This document shows, one piece after another, positions 42,629 to 55,274 of a DNA stretch of 64,000 bases (position 1 is its first letter; each line of letters begins with the position of its first letter). The stretch is from Patiria pectinifera (taxonomy: Eukaryota > Echinodermata > Asteroidea > Valvatida > Asterinidae). The stretch lies in the NCBI GenBank assembly GCA_029964075.1, contig CM057134.1:18950905-19014904 (forward strand), read 5' to 3'. A program made the translations under genes and the position numbers. The notes below the pieces were generated by a model. The model worked only from the letters and a program-made list of their open reading frames with translations, had not been told where the DNA came from and made no database searches.

Positions 42629-45600
42629 CTAGGTTCAAAAGACAGAGGGTGGTGAAAACGGTGGTGGCTAAGGTCTCCATGGTTATGCGTCTATCGGTGT
42701 CCAATACCGGCCGAGGGAATTCCTAGACGTCTGGCTTGTACGGCAAAATAACAGCTAGGCAGAAATTTGCCTGTATCCTTCAATGTAGATTGATCACAAT
42801 GTTATAATGTCTTGGACATTGAAGTTAAAGACGTCCTATCATAATAAGGAGGCAATGTAAAGTTCAGGTCTAACAAAATTCCAGGAATCACACGAGAAAC
42901 ACTTGATGTTAACTAGCAAAGTATTAGGGTTGCTTCCAAAACAATCTGGCAACACAAGAGTACGGTATCTTGCCAAAATCTTGAGGACAGTGTGATTGAG
43001 CAATGTTTCAATCTCTGAGATGCTGGAAGCAAGATTTCTTTCACCAGATGAAGATGATGACGGAGAAGCGACAATCCAGACTCCCTTGAGGGTCTTTCTC
43101 CAGAGACAGCAAGCCTGAAGAGAAGAGCAAAGCGACCGAGGGGGAAAGGCTTGACATACCCTTCACCGCTGCAAAAGGTTAAAAGTGCTCCACTCAGCTC
43201 AGACAATCTCAGTTTCAATTACGGCCAATTAATCCCATGAACTTGCCAGGTTCCACCAAGGAAAGAAAGTCAATTGTCCGCTTGCGAGTTGAAATGCACA
43301 CCCACAAAACAAAATCATGTAGATTTTATATCATGGAGATTTAAAGTAGCAAACAGTATGGCCGTACCTTTGAACAAAGCCAATGTTATGAAAAAGGTCC
43401 GGTTTCCACACCCTTAAATGCACAACGCAGCCGTTGAAATTTCTATTTTAATCTTCAAATCTCTTTTTCGAATGGCAAGATCCTGATAGGCAGCTGGCAG
43501 TGGAAGTTGTGGCGGAAAACACACACTTGTGGCAGATCCGTTGTTTGTTGGGCATACTAATCTTTTAGTATCGAACCTTTGGAAGCCTTAACAGATGAAG
43601 AATGAAACTCCTGTATCAAGACCACACCGAAACTACGCTGGGTGGGGTTTTCCGGACAGGTGTATTCGCCAGGTGTACGGTAATCTAAAGTCGAATCCGT
43701 CTCTTAGCACGTGGGGCAACAAAAACCTTTCACAGTTTAAAGAGAGACAAAGTCCAACTGGGTACTTGTAAACTTGATCCCACGCTGGCGTCGAATGTTT
43801 GTCATTGGGTCAACAACGGCAAACTGACTCCAACAAGCGAAGAAGTAAAATAAATAAAAAACTAGAGAGGTGACGATATTCCAAAATACACACATTACAC
43901 AGTGAAGTGATAAGGGTTAATATCTGCTGTGCAAATACAGCCACGATGTCTCGACCATAAAGATATTTGTATGCAAAAGCAACCTATAACAATCGTTGAA
44001 ACTGCACTGAGAAGTATTTTGAAACAAAACAAAGGACGAAATGTGGCATGCAGCAAGATTATCAACTGTTGGGGTTATATTTCACAAAGAATTCATTGTT
44101 TCCAACATGGAATTCAAAAACAAATGCAGAAGTTAGTTCAATGTAAAGGTTTAAGTCCAAATTCATCTTGCAAAGAAAAAGATGTCGTTTTGGGGTACAG
44201 GGATTTTCCAAAAGTGTATTTATTGGTGTATAATGGGAAATTCTGAAAAGTTTATACGAAGCCGACACGTCTGAGTGTTCACTTTTTATGACAAACAATA
44301 CTAAGAGTTCAGCCAATACTGAAGATGGTTCAAAGATGTTTGAATGATGAATCACAACGTCATTTCGGGAATGAGGAGAAACGAACGCGGTCCGGAGATA
44401 CAAAATTACTTCCAGACAGAATTCCGATGTGGACTTATTCTCTCTCCCCCGATGATTAGAAACGCATATGTGTTCGGGAGGATCAAGCAGACATGTCGTT
44501 AGATTCATCAACTTGAAAATCCAATTCTGTCACTGTATACCACACTGCGCTGCCTAGGTCATCCGTGTAGCCGTGCAACTTTCATCACTGCCGGTTCATC
44601 GTCTGCATTCTAAACTCCAAATGCGATCCCTCATGAATCTCTGACACTGATCTCACTAGTAAACTCATCCCACAGCCAGATTCAATGGCATCAGACTCGA
44701 GAATAAACTAAGAGCCATCTGCATGTATTGTCCCTATACCTGTATACATGTATGCATAAAGTCCCCAGTACTGTATGACTTAAAAGCGAAACTAGACTGC
44801 AACAGAAAAAAACGAACAGTTAAACTCCCAAAGAAAAGAAAAACCACAAACGAGTTGTTATACTCAAGTTTCGGAATTATCCAAACACGCTGGCACTTTG
44901 CCATTCAATAGCCGGTATTCTAAACACTTATCCAGTGAACAATGTCAGGTACACCGACAATGTCGGTAATAATCGGTACCCTGTAGACAAGGAAGTGTTA
45001 AAAAAAACGGTAGCTGATTCAAGGTGGAGAGAAAAGGAATTGCTTTCACGTCGCGCTGGGTGCTTTTACTTGTGTCAGGTGTGTGGGTAAATGCCGCCTA
45101 CTGTTCGGTCATTGTCAAGGCGCTACCCATGCCCAGCGGTCCGTGGCCAGCGATTCAAACGAGCGGGCTTGAGTTTCATCGCGGTAAAGTCACCTCTGAT
45201 CCTGACTATTTTGCCAAATTCTTTACAATGCTTGAAAACCTCCGGCTTTTCTTTTTTCAACACAACATGTATCCCACACTACTACCCAAAAAAAAAAAAA
45301 AAGCTCAAAACGTTAAGAAGAAAGTGTAACAATGGTGGACAAAGCACCAATTCTTGTACAAATGGTGCTTGATTGCGACACACCAAAAACAGCGTGGGAG
45401 TTTAAGAAAAAAGCCTCGAGTTTAATCCCTTTTGTCCAAATTCTGCTGTATTAAGTAACAAAATTTATTCAAAACGTTTTCCCTTTCTTTAGTTCATAAT
45501 TCAATTTTCCTACAAATTCTGCTCGGAATTTGAAAATGACCTTCCTTTTGCCCAAAGTTTGAGTACCATTAGAAATTTTTGGAGAATTTTTTATTCAATG

Positions 45601-45896
45601 TGCTTTCAAGAAATATTTGAGTCACCCAAGTCTGGTTTACCAAATGTACTCTTTACTTAAACTGCACATTAAAAAGACAAAGTACATGTACATGTACAAT
45701 GTACATGTATTAAGACCTTAAGTCATACACCATGCACACATGCACAGAATCATTTGTTCATTTGATAAACCGCTTTGGGGAATGAAGTTAAGAAGTCAGA
45801 AAAACCGACAAAGCGGTAGTTTCAAAAGAACACTGAACATGATTCTTATACCACATTGATTCTTTTACAAAACAAATAAACATGAATACAAGTTTT

Positions 45897-46470
45897 TTAA
45901 AGGGCCCATGCAATGTAATTTTTTTTAATGCCATCCTTGGAAATGCAACTTTGTGTCCCATTTAACCCTATGTTCAATTTCTGTTTTGCCATTTTTAAGA
46001 GTATTTTGGTGCCATTTTTGTTTTGGGCTAATGCAAATTTCCATATTCATTAGCAAAAGTGTGATGTCATTTCAGACATAAATCTCAATGTTACAGGTAT
46101 TTTAGCCTCCATAGTTGCCAGAATTTTGGATATTCCGATGTAGTAAATTTTCTTTTCTTTGGTGATACCTTGTTGTGTCAGTAAATGGCAGTAAGCCAAT
46201 AAGCAACCCTACCTCAGAAATATTTTCAATAAGCACATTTTAGGGTTCACAATTTGAACAGAAAACCCCTAAACTGAGCAGTGTCTTCCTAAAATGATTA
46301 CAGCAACAGTGCCCTCAGTTGCTTGGAAAAACATGGAACATTTCAAATGTTTAAAGAAGTGCACTTTTTAATCAAATTAACTAAAAAGGGATGTCACGTA
46401 TTTTTCATACATTTAAGAGTGGAAAGTTGCACAAATATGTTCCGAAGAAAACTTCACTTCATGGTCAGGG
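45897..46470. mobile_element. TTAA-bounded foldback element, family A, copy C
   Basis: TTAAAGGGCCCATGCAATGT at the left is intact; the right end (CTTCATGGTCAGGG) is eroded. The interior landmarks match the other copies. Confidence 0.8.
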
Positions 46471-46555
46471 TGGAAAATATACCTTTTCCCCCTCGATATT
46501 AGGATGAACCCTTTTCAGATTTTATTCCTTTTCAAACAGTAACTCCTCGAATTTG

Positions 46556-46609
46556 CACTTTGTGTCCACATTATGTTCCTTTTAAAGGAACATACTGTGG
46601 ACACAAAGT
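46556..46609. repeat. Long near-perfect hairpin
   Basis: ACTTTGTGTCCACA, TATGTTCCTTTTAAAGGAACATA, TGTGGACACAAAGT: about 24 paired bases per arm with almost no loop, centred on TTTTAAAA-like sequence. Confidence 0.88.
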
Positions 46610-48434
46610 CCTTTTACATGAACATGTAATACATGTACATGTAAAAGGGAAAAGTTCAAAGTGTACGGTGCATGGAGGATGGCATTTACTTATTCAGGAT
46701 TTTTTTCTGGTATAAATTGTTGGCCAATGGACAATGAACATGTACGTGCACGCCTAGCTGCATGTTGTTATCTCTGTGTCATTAATTATGTATTATCGAC
46801 ACTTCCACAGTAAAGCTGACATGGCTATCTAATGGAAAACCAGGTGATTCGCACGCTATAACCACCAAAAAAGAGAACGGCTTCTTTGTACATGAACATG
46901 ACATGGGAGAACTTATTGAATTGATATGTTTAAAATCCATTACACAAAGTAGAGTTACATGTAACTCAGTGATTTAATATTTGCAGATTTATTTCCAAAA
47001 AGGCGATGAATGCAATTTTGTTACCTTTGTAGGGCTGCCCATTTTTGAATAATTCAGTATTCAATTACTCGAAAATGCATTTGACCAAATATTCGGATAT
47101 TCGAAAATGAACGCTGCAACTGCTGGCTGGTATTAAACACTTTTCTGGTATCACACATGTCACAAGAAATTTTGACTCCTATGAAAGCTGGTCACATTTA
47201 CACTTTTGAAACCTGCCCAGCATATATTTACTCTTTTATTCAATCAGTCAATTATAAGCCAGACTTATAATTTCATTTTACATGTAGAGAACAAAGGGCA
47301 GAATTAATGAACTGCTTTTTTAAAACAAAATTCAGCTAAACTTTGATCAACACCCATAATATCCCTGTACCACCCCAAACTGCCGTACTTTTTACTCCAT
47401 CTACCACCATTATAGTTTTATGAATAAATAATATGTAATAAAATGCAACAAAGGCGTTATTAAATAGGTTTTAAAAAAAGAGTGAATACTTGCAAATTTT
47501 ATAGTAATCAATGTGCATAAAAAAATTATTTCACACAATGTGCACTTGAATGTCTTTAGTTGAGAAAGCAAAAGGAACTGACAGTCCCTCAAGCACAAAA
47601 AAATGTACCTGCCCACCCCTCTTAACATAATGGAAGAGGCCAAAACTTTTTAGGGCAGACTTCTGGTTTAAACACAGTACACTGCACATGATCGGGGATA
47701 TCAATAAGCGCACAAAAGTACATGTACTGCAACATGCACTTTGCGTAATGGATACTACAAATGTGAAACGGCAAGCTGTTAAAATAGGAGTAATCATACT
47801 TTTTTTTCTGAACTGAAGTTTGCAGGCCGACCTTTGAATTGCAAAGCACTTTAGAACTCCATTAAAAGTTCCAGTCTAAATCCGTGCAGACATAAGGGCG
47901 TTTTTTTAAGGCTCTATAGCTAACCTTCTATGACCTATACCTCAAGGCAGTTCATTTGTCCCTGAAATTGACCCTAAAAATCACCTTAAAATCCAAGAAA
48001 ATAGTGACACACTAGCCTGCTACGTAAAGCTGCAAACCCTTGTAAACATTCCACTTTCAGCTGGTAAGAGGCAGGATTTTCTGATTTTAACCCTGGATTA
48101 CTGCACTGATCAATCAAGGATAAAGGGAACCAGTGATGGACTAAACCAACAACTCTATCAAGATAGAGGTCATGACCTCTTTTACAGGCACTTAATGTAT
48201 CACGTTGAAAACTTTCCAGGTCCTTGGGCATATACGGCAAAACCAACAACAGCACTTGATTCTTCTAACAGAGAATCATGTGATGAGATGCTTACATTCA
48301 AACAGGGGGGGGGCAGGGGAGGCATAGACAGCCCCCTCTCTTGGCAGGTCCCAAAATAGTGTATTCTAGGCCCTGCACCTGGGTAAACATAAAATAATAA
48401 TCTCTGTCTCTTGAAAGAAAAACTGTGTTTGCAG

Positions 48435-48725
48435 TTAACCCTAACCTCTTCCCAGCCCCTTTCTGCTAGGAACCATCCTCAATCCTCCAAAATCCTTTAA
48501 GATATTGCACTTATGTTCAAATGAAGGATACCCACTACCTCAATCCTTCAAAATCCTCCGACAGTCCTGACTCTAAAAATGCACTCAGCCTCAATCCTCC
48601 AAAATGCTCCTCTTCAAACACCATTCATCCTCAATCCTCCAGAATCAACCGGTACTGAATGTCCATGTGCCCTCAATCCCCAAAATCCTCTAAAAGTGCC
48701 TGGAACTTAGGAGAATTGAGGAGGG
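48435..48725. repeat. CCTCAATCC-family repeat, copy 2 with internal sub-repeats
   Basis: CCTCAATCCTCCAAAATCCT-type units recur about five times between 48478 and 48690. Related copies at 36967-37085 and 58310-58650. Confidence 0.75.
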
Positions 48726-49405
48726 TCAGGGGTGTATTCTACACTCTGCGCTCCAACAAATTCAGAGAATAAATAAAAACAAAACCAAGACTTAAAAAAA
48801 CTCCTCTTTTCTCCAAATGTTGATGTTTGGAGGCTAGATGACACAAATTGTATCTTACATTTCCTTTCTAAAAATTGCATCGGAATGTTTCTGAAAATGG
48901 GGGGCTCAATACATCTCCCCAGTTGGAGGTCCGAAAGTGGGCAAGCAGAGGAAAAAATATTCAAAAAAGGGAGAGGTGCTAATCCCCCTTACCCAAAAGC
49001 CAGCCCCTCCCCTTCCAACCCTAAAAACTTAAGAGTCTTCATCCTGGATAAAATGACTTACTACCCTCCTGAAGAAACTTCAAGTAGCGAAAAGTGATTC
49101 TCTTGTTTGGATTCCTGACCTTTGCCAAAAGCAATTTTCCAATTTTCTTATTTACGACGCCGAGATCAATGGGTGAGAGAATTAAGTGGATTATTTCAAC
49201 ACTGTCAAAAAAATATGAAGTTATTCCCCAAGGGCAAAAGGGTAATATAACTCAAATGGAAGTTTAACCTCAGGCTGTGTCAATCAAGTTGACTTGTATG
49301 CAGTTCTTGTACAATTTTGACTTGGTATTGCACAGTGAATTAAGGTTTTCAGTCACAATTTTGAGAAAGAAATGTATCATCTTCCAAAAAAAAAATAGGC
49401 ATCCT

Positions 49406-49771
49406 TTGGCCCCCCCCCCCCAAAAAAAGTCTCCGGTTTCTGGTATAGAGCTTGCCCAAAAAGTGGTGCGGCGATGCCGCCTTTTTTTTTTTTATCTGAT
49501 TTATCTGATTTTTTTTGCTCAAATGTCGGCTGATGACTGCAAATGGTGCCCGACTAAACTTAGTGCGAATATATGGGAGTCCAGAGAGTGCCACATCCAA
49601 AAACACGTTAAAATTGTGCAGCAGCAGGATTCCAGTCAAACCAGTGAGTTTGGCGGTTTTGAGACATCATCTTTCATTGAAAAAAAAAATTTGTTTCATT
49701 TTGCCGACGCGCATGGCTACAACGATGCGCGCGCATACCAGAAACCGGAGACTTTTTTTTTTTTTGGCCTT
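49406..49771. mobile_element. Foldback element, family F, copy 2
   Basis: GGCC, a C/A run and AGTCTCCGGTTTCTGGTAT at the left; CATACCAGAAACCGGAGACT, a T run and GGCC at the right. In reverse orientation relative to 18303-18672 and roughly 85 percent alike by eye. Confidence 0.9.
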
Positions 49772-50156
49772 AGTGAACACAAGCATAATGAAGTACACCA
49801 GTGTTTCTCTCGGCTAATGAACTGAGTGAGGGGGTAAACATTCAAATTAATGATTGAAACAAAATTTACGCACTCTGCAAACTGACAAGAATGCAGCGCT
49901 CACAAAAATGCGCGATGATTCCATCTACACATTCAAATTGTGAGTTCTTGAAACAAAGAGGTCAAGGAAAACATTCAGAAATTGCACAAAATAAACAATT
50001 TTCAACTAGTACATGTATTTTCTTTATTGCAAATCTTTGCAGCGAGGTGGTGATATTGGCAAAAATTGAGCGAGGTGGTCACTACAAGTAGCGAGGTGGG
50101 CCCCCTCGCGTTTGAACGGGCAGGGGAAACACTGAAGTACACATGATTGACCGAAT

Positions 50157-50182
50157 TCACTCACTCACTCACTCACTCACTT
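50157..50182. repeat. ACTC tetranucleotide microsatellite
   Basis: About six perfect CACT units. Confidence 0.9.
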
Positions 50183-50538
50183 GTAACTTTTTTTAATCAA
50201 ATTTCCTAGCAATTTAAAAAAAAATATTCACTTTTTGAATGAGACATCAAATGAGATAATCCACTAACGTTTGGTTTACTCAAATATTTCTTTACAGAAT
50301 TGAGAGAAGCAAAATATTTGCGACCCAACAGCAATTCGGCTCTCGCGGGGCTAGTTCATTGGGCAACATCTGAAAGCCATTTTTAAGAGGGTTGCAGATG
50401 CCCAGAATTAAATTTTCACTTAATTAAAACAAACAAACTGAAAATTTGTTAACTAGAATAAAATACACTTTTTGGAAAAGCAAGGGGTATGCAACTTTTA
50501 AAAGTGTTACAGCGCCCTCTCATGATAATGATACCTAC

Positions 50539-50748
50539 CACATGGTCCAGAAGAGGCTACTGTAATCTTCTTCCTCAGTCGACACGACGACGATTTCATA
50601 TAGCAATCATTGTTGTAGGTGACGCCGTCCGTACCGCAAACGGGAGAGAAAAGGTCGGGGCATTCCTCGGAACAAAAACACTCTGCTTCCTGATTGTTCG
50701 TCTCGCGACACACTGACCCGTATGCGCAGAGGATCGTCGCGCAGGGAC
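50539..50748 (-). CDS. AGRN: Agrin exon 3: follistatin/Kazal domain 1
   Basis: Seventy residues, opening GPCATILCAYGSVCRE and containing PVCGTDGVTYNNDC, the Kazal signature, with the usual ten cysteines of an agrin follistatin-like unit. The acceptor is ATCTAG and the donor GTAGGT, phase 1 at both ends. Kazal folds derive from serine-protease inhibitors, but in agrin they act mainly as structural modules of the rod-like N-terminal half. This exon is separated by 7.1 kb from exon 2 and 7.9 kb from exon 4. Confidence 0.93.
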
Positions 50749-52148
50749 CTAGATAATGATAAGAGAAAGACAAGTCCAAAATTTAATATGAGTAATATTT
50801 ACACCAGTATTTTTGTTTATTGCGGTCCAATATTGAAGTCGAGTCTGTCACAAGTCTGGTTATAAAGTCCAGTCACAAGTCCAGCAACAAGTGACAATAG
50901 ATGGACTATGAAGACCGGTTTATACTCGACGCGAAAGTGAACGCGAACACAAATTTGTGACGCCACGGTAAGTTTTCAAGCTGCATATTCACAAAGTTGT
51001 TAGCCAATTGGAGTCGACTTTTGAAGCTGTGATGTCATTTTGATCAGAAATGTGGACTAAGCTGTTGATTGGTCAATTTGGCTGCCAAGTTTTTGTAATA
51101 CAACAACGGGTTAGGAAGACCCGATAGATGACGCCCGCTGAAAGGTCAGAAACTCTAGGTCAAGACGCAGTCTTGTTTTGCATAATTAATCGCCGAATCT
51201 GTGTGAATATCATAGACCCTTGCTGTGCAAGGGGATATTACATAGTTTCAGGTCACATTTTTAGGTCAAACAGTTGACACGGTTGAGTCAGGATGAACTT
51301 TTTGAAAAAAATCTGAAAATGGAATGACAATTCAACTGTGCTATGCATGAAAAGGTTTTCTAAATCCCAAAAAAGACTGTCGCTCTTTTCCTTTGTGGTT
51401 GCACTTTTCCTTTGCTGTAAATGCTGTAAATGGGCAAACAACCAAACGCCTGAACAAAGCTCGGTAAGCGATGGCCAGTCATTTGAATTCAGACAGGAAA
51501 TGGGTTCGGAAATGTCAATACTCGCAAGGAACAATGACCGTAAAAGACGAACTTACATGTAACTGTTTCGATCCTATTTTGTCTAACAGATTAAGTCTGA
51601 AATATATCACTCTTTGATAAAAATCTACCAGCATCTGACATACAACACATCTTGTTTGGATCAAGTTTGCAATGCATTTGTTTGAACTGGACGGACTCAA
51701 TTCTATTGAAACACAAAAGATTAATTTAACGTTTTCTTCGCTAAAGTTGAAGTTAACTTTTTCGGTCGTTATCTGACTAACAGGTGAAGTCTGTAATAAA
51801 TCACTCATTGATTCAGATGTATGAGTTGGTGGCATACAACACATCTTGTTTGAGTCAACTTTGCAATGTATTTGTCCACATGTAAACTGGACAAACTTGA
51901 TTCTTTTGAAACACCCTCAGGGAATGTTAATGTATGAAAGGCACTGAAACCACCACTACTCCCTCGTGTCACCCCTGCATTTTGCTGTTTGTTGGAAAAG
52001 TGCTTTCACTGAAGTTCAAACTGAGTTGGTTGTAAGTTGAACCCGATCACTGCAAAGAATGAACTTTTCCTAAGTGCTGATGGGTCCACACAACATTGGT
52101 CTACCCAGTACTTTTTATGACCAACAGCAAGTTGGGCGTAACTTCCTC

Positions 52149-52665
52149 TACAGGGCCAGTCAAAAAAAAGCGAAACCCTAATGTCGGGACTATTGTTTTA
52201 TTGAAGTTCTGCATGTAGCACTTTCAAAATCTAGGATATGAAAGCGCAATTCATAAGCTTTCTTTTAGTATGTACAAGAATCATTCAAATCACTCATGTA
52301 CTTTCCAAGTTACGGAATTTTAAAAACAACCACCATTTTAAAGTTCTGTCCACGGATCACAAAAAAAGTATGCTTTCTTTCAAGAAAAACGAAAACAATT
52401 CACACACGTCCCCATGTGATTTGTTTTCGTTTTGCTGAAAGAATACTTACCTCCTTGTGATCCGTGGACAGAACTTTAATACGGTGCTTTTGTACTATGC
52501 TTATGTACTTCAAAAGTACATAAGTGATTTGAATGATTCTTGTACTAAAAGAAAGCTTATAAATTGGGCTTTCATATCCTAGATTTTTAAAGTGCTCCAG
52601 GCAGAATTTCACTAGAACAATAGTCCTGACATTTGGGTTTCGCTTTTTTGGACTCGACAATGTAC
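52149..52665. mobile_element. Large palindromic element with TACAGGG ends, copy 2
   Basis: TACAGGGCCAGTCAAAAAA at the left; the arms pair as in 35590-36105 (CATAAGCTTTCTTTTAGTA against TACTAAAAGAAAGCTTAT). The right end (TTTTGGACTCGACAATGTA) is diverged. Confidence 0.85.
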
Positions 52666-53949
52666 ATGTAACTATCGCTCATCAGGATTGTGGTCCCTAC
52701 AACTACGGAACAACTAAGTCTGTACATGTACACATTTTATACATGCAGCTGATCTTTTTGTTATTTTGTATACCTGTATTTCGTTTTGTTATGACAAAGG
52801 AGTCAAGGACATACGTATTTTCAGCTAACTTGTTTTGTCCTTCATGGGTCTTTCAATGATAAATGTCAGAAACTGTCATGTCACAGACGTTTCCTTGAAT
52901 TTGAAATTTGCAGGATATACCAATGTGCAATCCTAACAGAATATTGTGCAATTAGGTAGCACAAACTGCAAGGTGAGAAATACATAGCCATATTATGAAC
53001 AGTACAATTGTCAAAGAGTCAAAAGCAGCCCAGCACTTTTCAGGAACTTTAGGGGACCATTCACGACCGGTGCCCTGGTCAATGCCTCAAAACCCTGATT
53101 ACTTCTGCCCCAAAAGGCTTGAAAGAACCCCAAGCTATAGAACTCAAATCAGGCGTGCTAAATAGCCTCTAATTTGAAAAGGGCCTAAATCCAGCTCAAG
53201 TCATTTTCCCCTCAAATTGGGCTTTTATTGGTAATTTTTTATTCAACTACAAGTTCTTTAAAATGGGCGGGGAACTTAAGACACCTGAATAGGGAACAAA
53301 TATTGGTAAAGTTGATTTGAATTTTTTTCTTCCGTCGTTTTTTTCTTTTTCTGAGGTCATTTTGTCAACAGTTTTGCGATCAACTTGCGCATTGTGTCCC
53401 AAGTATTGACTTAACTGATTTCGCAGATTTTTCACGGTTCGGTTGGGGGCCGTTTTGGTGAACAAACTGGATCGGTGAAAATTCGGCTTTTTATTCAGCT
53501 TGGGAAAAAGACTATTTTCTTTTCTCCCATCGGCTCTCGCCACGGGGAACCTTTTTCGACACTTTCCCAACACGTCTTTTGAAGATGGAGTCGCTAGCAT
53601 TCACACATTACACTGTTTGGCTTGCGACACTTTGGCTGAGAACTTGTACTTCTCTGTGTGGCGGTCTGCAAAGCAAAGCTGTGAAAATGTCGAAAGCCAC
53701 ATAGTTGAGGTTTCAGAGTTTCTTTTTCCTTTCCGCTGCAGTTTCTTTTTCTGTCTCAATACTTGGCACTTGGATAAAGGTGGAAATATAGGTCAACCTG
53801 TGATGCGTGAGCTAATTGGGTAAAAATTTGAAATTGGAAGGAATGGAAGAGTTTTCTGCAGTGGATTGATTTAAGATAAGTGCATGCGTTCTTGTACAAT
53901 GTATGAGTATAAAATAGACTTATATTTTCTTGTTGCTGCAGGAAGGGAA

Positions 53950-54012
53950 GTGGAGGGTGGGGTGGGGTGGGGTGGTGGTGGCATGGGGTGGGGTGGGGGT
54001 GGTGGGGGTACC
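53950..54012 (+). repeat. G-rich run (GGGGT/GGT)
   Basis: Repeated GGGGTGGGGTGGGG and GGTGGTGGTGG units, with several G-tracts on the plus strand that could form a G-quadruplex. Confidence 0.75.
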
Positions 54013-55274
54013 AAAAATGGAATAGGTCACTACATTCACTTTATAGTGGGCCTAGACCATCACAGTTTAAATCTGAAGTACACGTATATACTGCTGATTG
54101 ACGACAACTGTCACTTCAAATAAAAATTTAAAACCTACACAATTCAAATTTCATTCCTGAAAACTTGCATCAAAATGTTCACTGGCATGATACACATGTA
54201 TATCAAGTTTTACCATAAAATGTAAATTCTTCAATGCATGCACAAACTACATTGATACATGTTTTTAAACTTCAGCAATAGTACAGATTCACCAGTTTTT
54301 AATGATTTAACAAATAATAATATTTTAATGTCAAGTGGCACTCTATTTTTTTGTATTGCAACCATATGCCTCTTGTCATTTCTATGTGAACTTTGGGCGC
54401 CCGTCTTTAGGAAAAAGAAATTCCCTTGAACAATTTATAGAGTTTTGTCTAACTGATGTAAATGTTTATGGATAAACTGGGTAGATACTCATATACATGT
54501 ACATGTACATGTAGATCCTAAGGAACCAGTTTTTAATGGTTTAACAATTACCGGTATGTTATTGCATTACGGGAATGTTTTTAAAGATTTGTGCCAAAAC
54601 CACTTTTTGGAGTTAAAATAAAATGGCCAGAAGTGAACAATGATATATTGAGAATGAAGCCGACAGTGGAATTTCAACTCCACTGCAAACATCTTTATTG
54701 CAACCAGCTGTCGATAATGTGTTTTAAACCTTTATAGAAAGCAATTCTTATGAAAATCAAAAAAATGGCAAATGGTGTACAGTGATATTGAAAATGACTC
54801 CACAGTACAAATCTCTGCTTTTATATTGCAACCATCTGTCAGCGAATTCCAAAGGGAACTTTGAACCCCTCTTCAGGAATAAAGAATATTATTTTCATGT
54901 CCGAGAGTTGTAGGTCTGTTAGACCTAAGTTGCCTTGGCATGCAAAAAGTTGGCTTTTCCAGGTCGAATCACTCCAATGGTGTTGATTCTGGGGCATGGA
55001 TGGTGGCTAGGCATTGTTTGGAAAGGGTGACATAACGACGTCATCATGGGTAAAGCAACGGTGATGGGTTATTGTATGGCAGGACAGGTGGAAAGTGAAC
55101 TCTGGGAAATCGGACCGCAGATATTCCTCAAACAAATCTGTTCAATTTCTGTCAGCGGTGACAATGTGTACCAAATTGTTTTTAATGCAAGACTACATCT
55201 CAAAACTTGATTTCAATGTCTCAGAAACTTAGAATATTAAAAAGTATTTCTATAACTTTCAATAAAGATCAAAG

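Larger units (their letters stand above)
42629..50538 (-). other. Agrin intron 3, longest intron
   Basis: 7.9 kb. The part next to exon 4 (about 42700-45100) is free of recognised repeats and more complex than the rest, compatible with an alternative promoter and 5' UTR. The remainder contains a family A element (45897-46470), a hairpin (46556-46609), the CCTCAATCC repeat (48435-48725), a family F element (49406-49771) and an ACTC microsatellite (50157-50182). Confidence 0.5.

Noticed and set aside
42913..43218. 101-codon minus frame upstream of exon 4 as an alternative first exon
   Set aside because: No signal-peptide or NtA features and no clear donor in the right phase. The direct extension of exon 4 is simpler.
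45024..45329. Plus-strand 101-codon frame with a signal-peptide-like start (MERKGIAFTSRW...)
   Set aside because: No recognised domain, low-complexity Lys tail from an A run, and no splice or conservation support. Probably chance.
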